From: Spartinivicinus poritis
GTDB taxonomy: Bacteria > Pseudomonadota > Gammaproteobacteria > Pseudomonadales > Zooshikellaceae
Assembly: GCF_028858535.1 (NCBI RefSeq)
Contig: NZ_JAPMOU010000027.1
Location: forward strand, 23,388 to 87,387
Length of the DNA stretch: 64,000 nucleotides
Direction: 5' to 3'
Notes under the pieces: model-generated
The model's input: only the letters and a program-made list of their open reading frames with translations
What the model was told of the DNA's origin: nothing
The model's database searches: none
In this document: one piece after another, positions 55,443-64,000 of the stretch
How the letters are laid out: each line of letters starts with the position of its first letter
Position numbering within the stretch: position 1 is the stretch's first letter
Position numbers and translations under genes: made by a program

Positions 55443-56813
55443 ATGAGCCTTAGTCAGCTAGAAAAACAGTTTCCCTCGTTTCGCTTAATTCCTGATGCCT
55501 TAGCTAGGTTAATCGAAGGCAGGCTATGGGTAAAAGTGTTAATAGGCCTTGGCTTGGGAATACTAACAGGTATCTTACTAGGCCCTGACCTTGCTTTTCT
55601 TTCAAAAGAAAATTCATTGGTAATCGTTGGCTGGCTGGCTCTACCAGGTAAACTATTTATCGCCATGGTACAAATGATTGTCGTGCCATTAGTATTTACT
55701 TCTATTATTCGCGGTTTAGCATCTACTTCTGACTTAGAAACGTTGAAGCGAATGGGCATTCGTTGCGGGCTTTTTTTTGTTGTAACCACCGCTATTGCTT
55801 CAGTTATTGGGTTAACTATTGCAGGGGTTATAAATCCCGGTGAGTTTGTAGACCGCGAAGCGGTAAAAACCAGCCTGATGAGCGAACCAGCACCAGCTGC
55901 TGCCAGCAAAACAATGCAAATGCCATCTTTTGCTGAAATACCACAAACGTTGCTTAGTTTACTGCCAGTCAATCCTGCTCAATCTATGGTAAATGGTGAA
56001 ATGTTACAGGTTATTCTGTTTGCCATGATTATTGGTGTTGCCCTACTTAATCTAGCCACAAAAAAAAGCGAGCCTATTTTTAATTTACTGATTTCTATTC
56101 AAGAACTATGCATGAAAATAGTATCCTGGGCAATGATTCTTGCACCTTATGCCGTATTTGGTCTGGTTGCCCGGTTAACGGCTATGGTTGGTATTGAAAT
56201 ACTCGCCGGCATGTTCGTTTATATGATAACCGTCATTTTGGGTCTAGGGATATTACTTGGTTGTTATCTATTTTTTATCAAAACAGCCAGCGGCATTATA
56301 CCTAAGCACTTTATTAAAGAATCTAAAGAACTCTTATTAATGGCATTTTCTACCTCCAGCTCTGCTGCTGTCATGCCACTCTCACTAGAAACGGCAGAAA
56401 ACAAACTGCATGTGCCTCCTCACATTGCCAAATTTGTTATTCCCTTGGGTGCAACAGTCAATATGACTGGTACTGCATTGTATCAATCTATAGCCGTTGT
56501 ATTTCTCTCTCAGGTATTCTCGGTACAACTCGATACCATGAGCTATGCTTTGGTTGTTTTCATGAGTGTTGCTGCTTCTATTGGTTCACCTGCCACACCC
56601 GGTGCTGGCATTATTATTTTAGCGATGATTTTAGAGTCAGTCGGTATTCCTTCTGCAGGTGTCGCATTGTTACTGGGAGTAGATCGTATTTTAGACATGA
56701 TGCGCACAACAGTGAATGTGGTGGGTGATTTAGCTGCCTGCGTTTTCTTAAAAGAAAATCAGCGAATAGCTGAAATCACTCATACCAATCAAACGACTCA
56801 AGGGCACCTCTAA
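55443..56813 (+). CDS. Dicarboxylate/amino acid:cation symporter (DAACS family)
   Basis: A 456-residue inner-membrane symporter for glutamate/aspartate or C4-dicarboxylates. Family marks: MVQMIVVPLVFTSIIRGLAS, STSSSAAVMPL (the serine-rich reentrant loop), VIPLGATVNMTGTALY and ASIGSPATPGAG. ATAACATG context; the next gene is 147 bases away, so this may be a promoter boundary. Confidence 0.9.
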   Translation: MSLSQLEKQFPSFRLIPDALARLIEGRLWVKVLIGLGLGILTGILLGPDLAFLSKENSLVIVGWLALPGKLFIAMVQMIVVPLVFTSIIRGLASTSDLETLKRMGIRCGLFFVVTTAIASVIGLTIAGVINPGEFVDREAVKTSLMSEPAPAAASKTMQMPSFAEIPQTLLSLLPVNPAQSMVNGEMLQVILFAMIIGVALLNLATKKSEPIFNLLISIQELCMKIVSWAMILAPYAVFGLVARLTAMVGIEILAGMFVYMITVILGLGILLGCYLFFIKTASGIIPKHFIKESKELLLMAFSTSSSAAVMPLSLETAENKLHVPPHIAKFVIPLGATVNMTGTALYQSIAVVFLSQVFSVQLDTMSYALVVFMSVAASIGSPATPGAGIIILAMILESVGIPSAGVALLLGVDRILDMMRTTVNVVGDLAACVFLKENQRIAEITHTNQTTQGHL

Positions 56814-56959
56814 TAATTATTTATTGTCAACACAAACTATTTTTAGTTAAAACATAAATAAGGCTATAGTAGACATGTGCCCAACAAGTTCTAATTAGTC
56901 TTGCTTAGGCCTGAGTATTGTTTAAGCATTCATTACTTCTTTTAGGACAATAAAAACTG

Positions 56960-58051
56960 ATGGCAAATCACCATTTATCACCATGGAACAGTTCGGAAAC
57001 CTGCCTTCCAGCTTCTTTTTTGGACTTACTCTCATTACTCATTCGTAACCCTTCTGTCGTAGGTGCAGAACACTCCTTCTTTCGTGTATTACAACGCGAA
57101 CTTGAAGAGCGTGGTGCTCATGTTACCTGGTATGAAGGCGTCTTAGTTGCCCAAGGAAGCGCCCCCAACAGCCTGATGTTTTCTGCTCATATTGATCGAC
57201 ATGGCTTAGTATGTACAGGCCCCAATGAGTTTCAATATGCAGCTTTTATTGCAGGTGCCCGCTCTGACTTACTAGGCAACTCAGTAAGCGAACAACTAAT
57301 GCAAAAGATATCTGATCGTTTTCAAGATACCCCTGTTTATGCATATGAGCCCTGGTCAGGTACTTATCGAGGCAAAGGCCAAATTTGTGGCACTTACATT
57401 TGTGAATTTCGTAATAACTTAATCTTCGAGTTAAGTGGCCTAAAACATTTAGTAGCCGGTACTCCTATTGCCTTCACTGATAAGTTAACTGTCACATCAG
57501 AAGCGCTAATTGGTCAACTAGATAATGTATTAACAGCAGCAGCGCTCGTTTATTTATTTGAGCTAGGGTTTCAAGGAACCGCTTTTTTCACTGCACAAGA
57601 AGAGGTAGGGAAAAGCTGGCGTTATTTGTTGGAATGGTTTCGTCGGTTTGGTAGTTCTACTAATCAGTTGATTGTAGTAGACACTAGCCCATTCAAAGAT
57701 TTAGCAAGTGCTAAACAGCAACACCTAGTGTTAAGAAATAAAGACGCCAATGCATTATTTAATCAAGTTTTAACCCAACAGTTAGTATCACTCTGCCAAC
57801 AGCACAACATTGAAGCTCTCTTTAAAGACCAGTATGTAGAACAGAATAATACAGCGTTAGTAGCACGAGGCGAAGCTCCCAACTCAATAGGCTCAACAGA
57901 GATGGGCAGAATTATTGCTGCCTCTAACGGTTTGGTAGACGGTACCACCTTACAAATCCCTACATCGGGTTATCATACCATGATGGAATCAGCACCAATA
58001 ACATCAGTTAATGCATTTCTTCATGCTTTAAAAACATTAGCTCAGATATAG
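56960..58051 (+). CDS. M42-like zinc aminopeptidase
   Basis: A 363-residue cytosolic protein. The metal ligands of the M42 clan can be followed: AHIDRHG, QLDNVLTAAAL, AQEEVGKSW (catalytic Glu), VVDTSPF, and TSGYHTMMES with the last His. M42 enzymes are dodecameric aminopeptidases for peptides. The N-terminus differs from the best-known members. It starts a probable operon with a hypothetical gene and an MscS gene. Confidence 0.75.
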   Translation: MANHHLSPWNSSETCLPASFLDLLSLLIRNPSVVGAEHSFFRVLQRELEERGAHVTWYEGVLVAQGSAPNSLMFSAHIDRHGLVCTGPNEFQYAAFIAGARSDLLGNSVSEQLMQKISDRFQDTPVYAYEPWSGTYRGKGQICGTYICEFRNNLIFELSGLKHLVAGTPIAFTDKLTVTSEALIGQLDNVLTAAALVYLFELGFQGTAFFTAQEEVGKSWRYLLEWFRRFGSSTNQLIVVDTSPFKDLASAKQQHLVLRNKDANALFNQVLTQQLVSLCQQHNIEALFKDQYVEQNNTALVARGEAPNSIGSTEMGRIIAASNGLVDGTTLQIPTSGYHTMMESAPITSVNAFLHALKTLAQI

Positions 58052-58061
58052 CCTATACACT

Positions 58062-58970
58062 ATGCATATAAATGCCAACACTAAACAACTTGAATTAGAA
58101 CCCAGCACTTCCACCAGGTGGTGGGGTGAAATGACTTTCGCTATGGGGAAAAATCAAGCCTGGGACTTTGGTACATTGCTATTTAGTTTGAAGCGGCAAC
58201 CGCATGAATGGCAAGTTCATTACAAACACTTTAATTTAAACCCAGAAGCTGAACTCAATGAGGTGTCAACTTGGTGTGGCGAATGTAGTTTAACAGACGA
58301 TGACAATTTTAAGCGATTTGTCTTTAGTCGCACCCATAAAGACTTGACAATTACACCTATATTGCCAGATCGTAACTTGGTAGCCAAACCGATTGTCAAT
58401 ATCACTTTAATGCCAGAGGAACAAATTACCCTTTATGTCAGCGTAGCACTATGGCTTCGAGTTAGTGTTAAAAAACCCACAATAGAAAGTGTAAAAAACA
58501 ATAAGGACGATTATATAACCCTATGTGAATTACCTATCCGTGAGTTATCAAATACCTGGTTTGGCCCCAGTACCTTAGAAGGTGAACTTTGTTATGCTAG
58601 CAAAACCCATGCGTTGGTCAACCAAGAATCATTAACGCTAAAGCCTTATCGAGCGATAGTTCCTGTATCAATAATTAACAATCAGCCAGACATTTTAAAA
58701 ATTGAAAAAATTAATATACCTGTACCTGCATTAGGCTTATACCGTAATAATAACGGTTTATTTTTGGCTTCAGGTGTAACACTGGTTAAATTAAAAAACA
58801 GTAATCAGATTAAACTATCTACAACCAACAATACTACCCCTATTGAAAAGCCCAATAATACCAGTAATGAGCCCACCCCTCAGTTTCAACAATGGGAAAA
58901 AGTATCTGACCCACGCAAACCCATCGAAGAAAAGTTTATTACCCGAGCATATGATGTATTCTTTTCATAA
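58062..58970 (+). CDS. Conserved protein of unknown function, possibly DUF432-like
   Basis: A 302-residue cytosolic protein. The N-terminal TRWWGEMTFAMGKNQAWDFG and later LPIRELSNTWFGPSTLEGELCY resemble DUF432-type proteins, which have been seen next to MscS genes. It starts ten bases after the peptidase gene and ends 32 bases before the MscS gene. The last 60 residues are polar and Asn/Thr/Pro-rich. A modulator or partner of the channel is inferred from position. Confidence 0.5.
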   Translation: MHINANTKQLELEPSTSTRWWGEMTFAMGKNQAWDFGTLLFSLKRQPHEWQVHYKHFNLNPEAELNEVSTWCGECSLTDDDNFKRFVFSRTHKDLTITPILPDRNLVAKPIVNITLMPEEQITLYVSVALWLRVSVKKPTIESVKNNKDDYITLCELPIRELSNTWFGPSTLEGELCYASKTHALVNQESLTLKPYRAIVPVSIINNQPDILKIEKINIPVPALGLYRNNNGLFLASGVTLVKLKNSNQIKLSTTNNTTPIEKPNNTSNEPTPQFQQWEKVSDPRKPIEEKFITRAYDVFFS

Positions 58971-59002
58971 TTAACTTTATTAAAATACTATTTTGTGCAG
59001 CT

Positions 59003-59848
59003 ATGGACACTCTACGAAACTTAAGCTTTAATCAAATATTCATCAGCATTGCTTTTATTATTGTTGGCTTTATTTTAGCTAAACTGGCAACTAAAGCGAT
59101 TGCCACATTAAGCAAAGATAAGCTAACCAAGCATCAATCACTTCTGTTTCAACGAATCAGTTATTACCTGATTATTGTACTTTTTATCATTACTGCTCTA
59201 CAACAAATTAATGTTGATTTAGGTGTTATTCTTGGCGCTGCAGGTATCTTATCAGTTGCAATTGGATTTGCCTCGCAAACTTCTGCCTCTAATATAATCA
59301 GTGGCTTGTTTTTACTTGGTGAAAAGCCTTTTGGTGTAGGCGATGTAATAAAAGTTGGTTCAACCACTGGAGAAGTGCTTGCTATTGACTTATTATCAAT
59401 AAAACTACGTACTTTTGATAACCTATTTGTAAGAATTCCTAACGAAACCATCATAAAGTCTGAGGTAACTACCCTCACCCGATTCCCAATTCGTCGTTTT
59501 GATCTAGTAGTTGGCGTTGCTTATAAAGAGGACTTAACCAAAGTTAAAAAAGTACTATTAAAAGTAGCTGATGACTTTCAGTTGTGTTTAGAAGACCCAG
59601 AGCCTCTTTATTTATTGCAAGGTTTTGGAGATTCAGCCATTAATATTCAACTTTCAGTCTGGGCAAAACGCGAAGATTTTTTAGCATTAAAAAATGGCAT
59701 GATCCAACGAGTTAAAAGTGCATTTGACGAAAACAACATTGAAATCCCATTTCCACATCGCACGATTTATACTGGTTTAGAGACAATACCTTTTCCTATT
59801 ACCCAGCAGACTAATTTGCCTTGCGAAGACAACCCATGTCAGACTTGA
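59003..59848 (+). CDS. MscS-family mechanosensitive channel, diverged
   Basis: A 281-residue channel. The pore helix LGAAGILSVAIGFASQTSASNIISG and the following KPFGVGDVIKVG are MscS-like, but the pore differs from E. coli MscS in its Gly/Ala pattern, and the C-terminal end adds a short tail with two Cys. It lies after the DUF432-like gene. It is not a close copy of the MscS at 43156. Confidence 0.85.
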   Translation: MDTLRNLSFNQIFISIAFIIVGFILAKLATKAIATLSKDKLTKHQSLLFQRISYYLIIVLFIITALQQINVDLGVILGAAGILSVAIGFASQTSASNIISGLFLLGEKPFGVGDVIKVGSTTGEVLAIDLLSIKLRTFDNLFVRIPNETIIKSEVTTLTRFPIRRFDLVVGVAYKEDLTKVKKVLLKVADDFQLCLEDPEPLYLLQGFGDSAINIQLSVWAKREDFLALKNGMIQRVKSAFDENNIEIPFPHRTIYTGLETIPFPITQQTNLPCEDNPCQT

Positions 59849-60211
59849 CATTTGCTATCTCTTGCCAATAGCGTTTATTGAAGCCTTACCACATAGAGCA
59901 ATATATAACCAGTATGAATAGTACAGAGAAGCTTAAGACCCAATATACCCATAACGGTTAATCAAGCTGCTGCTCTCTCTAACATGCGCTTTTATTGCTC
60001 TCCCTTCAAACCTTGAACCTACCAAGGCTTATTAAACATAGCTGAAGCAACCAAATCAATAATAGCTGATGAAGCCTTTAACCTAGTCAACCCAACGTAG
60101 ATGACTGCAAACAAGTATAGACAGCATTTAACAAGCCAAAAACCATACAACACGACTGTAAGATAGGATAGAATGGTGTTGTTAACATTAACACCCGGTA
60201 AGTTACCTAAT
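59849..60211. other. Intergenic region upstream of nsrR, no gene seen
   Basis: About 360 bases with no convincing gene. The in-frame start at 60173 of the Rrf2 gene lies here but is not preferred. No clear nitric-oxide regulator half-sites were identified by eye. Confidence 0.4.
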
Positions 60212-60649
60212 ATGCAGCTAAACCGCTTTACTGATTACTCAATCCGCGTTTTGCTTTACGCGTCAGTTAATCGTGAACAATTAATTACGATGGCAAGCGT
60301 CGCTGCATTCTATCATGTCTCGGTTGAGCATATGCGCAAAGTTGTACATAATCTAGCCAAGCTTAACTATATCAAAACCTACAAGGGCAAAAATGGTGGC
60401 TTTGAGCTTGCTTGTGATCCTTCTGAAATTAATTTGGGTAATGTTATCAGAGAAATAGAGGGCCTTTCTCCTCTAATTAATTGCGAAAAAGAAGAATGTC
60501 GTCTTAACCCTCAATGCACACTTAAGGGAATTCTGCGTGAAGCGCAAATGGCATTTATCAACTCACTTGAGCAGTATACTTTAGCAGATTTAGTCACCGA
60601 TAAATTTATGCAGAAAAGCCTCAATATACGGCTAATTCAGAAAAGTTAA
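60212..60649 (+). CDS. nsrR: Nitric oxide-sensing repressor, Rrf2 family
   Basis: About 145 residues. The start MQLNRFTDYSIRVLLYAS is the canonical NsrR start; an upstream in-frame start at 60173 adds 13 unrelated residues. The [Fe-S] cluster ligands are Cys91, Cys96 and Cys102 in NCEKEECRLNPQC, the same positions as in E. coli NsrR. The cluster reacts with nitric oxide and the repressor releases its targets. No target gene is next to it. Confidence 0.85.
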   Translation: MQLNRFTDYSIRVLLYASVNREQLITMASVAAFYHVSVEHMRKVVHNLAKLNYIKTYKGKNGGFELACDPSEINLGNVIREIEGLSPLINCEKEECRLNPQCTLKGILREAQMAFINSLEQYTLADLVTDKFMQKSLNIRLIQKS

Positions 60650-61017
60650 TGAGTCTCCCCTTTATTTGTCCTACATTATCACGATACAAATCATTTAGAA
60701 CCAGAGATACCAATAGTATACGACACTAATAATCAATGCTGTATACGATTATATAACCAAACTAGTATCTGCATATAAAAAATTTAAAGTAATATAAATG
60801 CTGTTAATTTTATAAAACTATTTTACACTATAGCAGCTATAAAGATTTCTTACTTTTGAACTCCCCCCTCCACAAAGAGAGATTGTTTCTGAAGCCAAGT
60901 AGAAGGGTATAAACAGCAGATGAATATAACCAATAAATAACTGAAAATTTATCATAAATATCTGGCAACAATCGCTTATAAATGGCCTTAAACCTATAGA
61001 TATCAGGAGTAACCAAG
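60650..61017. other. Intergenic region upstream of the porin gene
   Basis: About 370 bases with no gene; AT-rich, with the porin ribosome binding site AGGAG at its end. No operator identified. Confidence 0.5.
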
Positions 61018-62316
61018 TTGAATAAATATTTTGTAGGCACCACATTGTGTGCGACCCAGTTGCTAACAATAGCTGGGGCTGTTGCTGAGTCATTTATTGA
61101 TGATTCAAAACTAAATCTACAACTACGAAATTATTATTTTAATCGAGACTTTCGTACTAATGGCTCCGACGAGCAAAGTTACAGTGAAGAATGGGCACAA
61201 TCTTTTTTCCTTAATTATGAATCTGGCTACTTTGCAGATTTTATCGGGGTAGATGCTTCTATTTTCAGCACCTTAAAACTGGATTCAGGTAAAGGCACTG
61301 CCGATACAGGCTTACTACTGAATACAGATGATGATGACTCAGAAAGTTATGCATCTCTTGGTATTGCGTTACTTAAAGCCAAATTTGCTGAAACTGAAAT
61401 CAAGTGGGGACGTCAATTAACTACCTCACCACTGCTTTATTATGGCGACTCACGAGCCCAACCACAGTCTTTTAAAGGTATTAGCATCCAATCAAATGAT
61501 ATTAAAAATTTAACCATCAGTGGCGGACGTTTCACCGAAGTTAAAGACAAAGCCAGTAGCAACTTTGAATCATTCAGCACAGCAGGTAAGACAACAGAAT
61601 ACGGCTTTAATGGCGAGTCAGATAGTATCAGTTTTGTTGGTTTTGACTATAATTTAAGCGACACATCCAGTATTAGTTTTCATACCTCAAAATACGACGA
61701 TATCTGGAAACAATTTTATTACAACTATAACCAACATTTTGCCTTAACTGATGATGTAGCCTTAACTATGGACTTGGTTCATTATCGTACCATTAATGAT
61801 GGCGACCCAAACGACCCTAACTACACTGACCGTGACAATAAATCAAGCAGTGCCAGATTTAAATTAAGCAAAGGCGGTGCAGGCGTAACGGTTGCTTATC
61901 AAACGGTCACTGGTGACTATTTATATGACTACATAGCCGAATCTGACTCAATTTTTCTGGCAAACTCAGCCCAGCTATACGACTTTAATAATGAAGATGA
62001 ACGCAGCTGGCAAGTACGGTTTGACTACGATTTCACTGGCGTGGGTATTCCTGGGTTAAGCTTTATGACCCGTTACATCAAAGGGGATAACATTGACTTA
62101 GACTCTAGCATTTCTCAGGCAGCAGTTGGTATCAGCGGTGAGTCCAGTCGAGGTGAAGAATGGGAGCGAGATATCGAAGCACGCTATACCCTGCAAAGTG
62201 GTTCCTTAAAAGGCATGCAATTCAGACTAAGACTGGCAACATTACGAACTGATTATGATAATAACGATCGGGATGAAGTTAGGTTAATTGTTAACCATAG
62301 TTTTGATTTGTTATAG
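61018..62316 (+). CDS. OprD-family outer-membrane porin
   Basis: A 432-residue beta-barrel porin with a TTG start, AGGAG eight bases upstream. Signal peptide to about residue 23 (AGAVAES), then LNLQLRNYYFNRDF, which is typical of OprD-type porins, IKWGRQL, and alternating amphipathic strands that end in VNHSFDLL with a hydrophobic residue at the end. OprD porins take up basic amino acids or other small substrates. The ligand group is not evident. Confidence 0.8.
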   Translation: MNKYFVGTTLCATQLLTIAGAVAESFIDDSKLNLQLRNYYFNRDFRTNGSDEQSYSEEWAQSFFLNYESGYFADFIGVDASIFSTLKLDSGKGTADTGLLLNTDDDDSESYASLGIALLKAKFAETEIKWGRQLTTSPLLYYGDSRAQPQSFKGISIQSNDIKNLTISGGRFTEVKDKASSNFESFSTAGKTTEYGFNGESDSISFVGFDYNLSDTSSISFHTSKYDDIWKQFYYNYNQHFALTDDVALTMDLVHYRTINDGDPNDPNYTDRDNKSSSARFKLSKGGAGVTVAYQTVTGDYLYDYIAESDSIFLANSAQLYDFNNEDERSWQVRFDYDFTGVGIPGLSFMTRYIKGDNIDLDSSISQAAVGISGESSRGEEWERDIEARYTLQSGSLKGMQFRLRLATLRTDYDNNDRDEVRLIVNHSFDLL

Positions 62317-62356
62317 CATTGGAAGGTTGCCAAACTAAAAGTATGATGTTTTCAAT

Positions 62357-62396
62357 AAAAACTGCTGCCTAATCATTATAGGTAGCAGTTTTTAGT
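62357..62396 (+). terminator. Rho-independent terminator after the porin gene
   Basis: AAAACTGCTGCCTA pairs with TAGGTAGCAGTTTT (one G-T pair) at 62357-62393, followed by T-rich sequence. It can also serve the convergent phosphatase gene. Confidence 0.8.
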
Positions 62397-62409
62397 TAAA
62401 TGCTATGTA

Positions 62410-63654
62410 TTATGAGTAATACACATAGTCTGACTCAGCCTGTACAAGAGATGCTGCATATTCTTGCAAAAGCTTATATTGCTCTTCAGTTTGCACATAA
62501 GCTTTACCTCTGGAAACTCTACCATCTGCAATTAAGTTATCAACGGTCTCTTTATAGTTAGCTAAATTTAACTTATCAGTTTTATTCAACTGATAAAGCT
62601 TTTCTGCAGTAATCACTGTACCTGTACGTCCAACACCTGCCGTGCAATGAACGAGTACATTACCAGAAGTACTTTTTTCCCTGGCATCACTAATGACTTC
62701 TACCAGCCTACTCAGCTGTTCTAGTTTAATGACTCCATGGTCAGGCCATTTATGAAACTTAATTGCTCTAACTTGATCTGCTCTTCCAGCCTGTTCATTG
62801 CGCTTAGCCACACTATATTTAGTTTTAGTGATATCACCATCAGCCAACTTCTGGTCATATAATGGGCCACGAGAAGAATCTCCCAATTTTATTTTAGTAA
62901 CTACAGTTTGACCAAAAGGTTTAGGCTCATTATTTTCAACAGGTCGATATTGTGGAATTGCTCTTTTCTTCTCATCAACTGCATTTGTTAAATCAACAAC
63001 AACACCGATTTTTTGTTCTGCAATCATTTTCCATACATTTGCCTGGGTGTCTATTGTGCTTCTAGTTTGCTTTGTAGGAGCCTGCATAGCAAATGTTTCA
63101 CCTTTATTAGGTATAAAACTTGCTATATCATCCTTAATGCTAATTTTATTGGCATGAACAGCTAGACCATTACTTAGATGAACTTGCGAGTGTTTAGGGG
63201 GAAGAATATCACCAAAACGAGCCCCTATTGCTTCTTTATTACTATCGTAAAAAACACCTCTAAAAACACCAAACGAAACATCTGAACTAACCTGTGCTCC
63301 ATATCGATCAGCTATAGTGCCAGCAATAGTACCAAAATTATGTTTACGATTATCTAAAACAAAATTAACCGTAGAGGCACTAAGCGTTTTTTTTCCTGAG
63401 TCAGCTACATTAACTCCATAACCAGCAGCCACTTGCTTAAATAACTCAACAGTTGCTTTATTATTTTGTTGATGTTTTTTCACACTAGGTAAAAAATCCA
63501 AGCCTTTCTCACTAAAATAGGCAACAAGCTGTCCGTATTTACTTGACTGCTTGACATAAAAGTCACCATTGTTAACTCTAAGTTTTGCTCCAGGTTGCTC
63601 TAACTGAGTAGCAATTTGGTTTAAAGTCAAATGAGAATTACTAGCAATTGTCAT
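62410..63654 (-). CDS. Protein-tyrosine phosphatase of eukaryotic-like (YopH/SptP) type
   Basis: A 414-residue protein without signal peptide. The C-terminal catalytic domain has WPDHG (general-acid loop), the signature HCTAGVGRTG with Cys near residue 336, and a Q-loop with YVQTEEQYKLL. This set is that of classical eukaryotic-type phosphatases and of secreted bacterial effectors YopH and SptP. The N-terminal 200 residues are a separate domain of unknown fold. It may be a secreted host-directed effector. The secretion route is not visible in the window. Confidence 0.8.
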   Translation of the reverse strand: MTIASNSHLTLNQIATQLEQPGAKLRVNNGDFYVKQSSKYGQLVAYFSEKGLDFLPSVKKHQQNNKATVELFKQVAAGYGVNVADSGKKTLSASTVNFVLDNRKHNFGTIAGTIADRYGAQVSSDVSFGVFRGVFYDSNKEAIGARFGDILPPKHSQVHLSNGLAVHANKISIKDDIASFIPNKGETFAMQAPTKQTRSTIDTQANVWKMIAEQKIGVVVDLTNAVDEKKRAIPQYRPVENNEPKPFGQTVVTKIKLGDSSRGPLYDQKLADGDITKTKYSVAKRNEQAGRADQVRAIKFHKWPDHGVIKLEQLSRLVEVISDAREKSTSGNVLVHCTAGVGRTGTVITAEKLYQLNKTDKLNLANYKETVDNLIADGRVSRGKAYVQTEEQYKLLQEYAASLVQAESDYVYYS

Positions 63655-64000
63655 AATACATTCCTCAAATACACCCTATATTCAAAAACCCTTACCTTCT
63701 CAATACTCTAAAATTTTTAGACAAATCTTAAGTAATAATACAAAGGTTGCTAATATACATCAGTATAAGGATTTTGATCTTATGGATTATTTAGTATTAA
63801 GGCGTAACTTATTATTGTCGCTTTACATTTGGTTTAATTTTTAAAATGATCTGTGCTTCTCAAATACAAAACAAGGATCGCCATAAACACCACCACCTAA
63901 AAGTGTAGGGTCATCAATTTCAATATAGCTAGAAATCTATAATCTGGCATAATACTACACATGACATATTCTCTCGACTTCAGACAGCACGTTTTTAAGT
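63655..64000. other. Right-end region with possible gene remnant
   Basis: About 345 bases; the promoter of the phosphatase gene should be in the first 100. A possible decayed 3' end lies at 63841-63933. Nothing else recognised. Confidence 0.4.
63841..63933 (-). pseudogene. Possible C-terminal remnant of a gene
   Basis: On the minus strand a frame ending at a TAA (63841) reads YIEIDDPTLLGGG, then VYGDPCFVFEKHRSF. It is preceded by a stop, with MPDYRF just upstream in another frame. This looks like a frameshifted protein end of unknown family. Confidence 0.3.

Noticed and set aside
55454..55972. 172-codon minus-strand frame
   Set aside because: It is antisense to the symporter gene, whose family motifs are certain.
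1..64000. tRNA, rRNA, CRISPR array, prophage or complete insertion sequence
   Set aside because: None was recognised on reading; only short repeats and gene remnants hint at mobile DNA.

Overview
This is an AT-rich stretch of chromosome from a Gram-negative bacterium, most likely a marine gammaproteobacterium of the Oceanospirillales (Zooshikella/Spartinivicinus-like). That placement is an inference from protein families: MlaA, OprD-type porin, NsrR with three cysteines, the long (557-residue) LeuA form, NemR/NemA and many extracytoplasmic proteins. No rRNA or tRNA was seen, and no CRISPR array.

Layout. 1-4.6 kb (minus strand): a cut-off lipoprotein, a Cys/Gly-tailed membrane protein, an MlaA-like protein behind a secreted alpha/beta hydrolase, a DUF1244 protein and a second hydrolase. 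4.8-9 kb: an orphan solute-binding protein, an MBL-fold hydrolase, a nemR-nemA unit with two matching operators, and a hemerythrin. 9.2-12 kb: a three-gene operon of Vps4/katanin-like AAA ATPase, small membrane protein and TPR membrane protein. 12-18 kb: gene debris, then a minus-strand operon of type I periplasmic binding protein, a 965-residue chemoreceptor with a very long helical sensor, and a PEGA/coiled-coil protein. 18.5-23 kb: an OXA-type class D beta-lactamase, a SUKH protein, and the ruins of a phosphonate (2-aminoethylphosphonate) locus: GntR/UTRA, phnX, EamA transporter and phn-associated HD protein fragments, all on one strand, around an intact binding-protein gene. A frameshifted lipoprotein follows.

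23-34 kb: a D-cysteine desulfhydrase-family enzyme, a 152-bp palindromic mobile-element-like repeat, a PliI-type lysozyme inhibitor, a secreted HExxH protein, a DUF2975/Xre pair, an atypical response regulator, a nitrilase-fold protein facing a methyltransferase, and leuA. 34-40.5 kb: an Lrp/AsnC regulator and a peptide ABC transporter in which one permease is fused to one ATPase. 41-52 kb: three co-directional small secreted proteins, MscS, binding proteins (one PheC-like), SixA, a large secreted cytochrome c/PPC-domain protein, a GFA protein and a secreted Hint-domain protein. 52-64 kb: Na/Pi and dicarboxylate transporters, a DUF21 protein, an M42-like peptidase, a second MscS with its partner gene, NsrR, an OprD-like porin and a YopH/SptP-like tyrosine phosphatase.

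Themes. The window is rich in export (many signal peptides), solitary solute-binding proteins, stress and redox sensing (NemR, NsrR, hemerythrin) and candidate host-interaction proteins (lysozyme inhibitor, eukaryotic-like phosphatase, unanchored nitrilase-fold protein). It also carries much decay and several short repeats of mobile-element type. The best candidates for undescribed systems are the AAA/TPR operon, the binding protein-chemoreceptor-PEGA operon and the triple secreted-protein operon.
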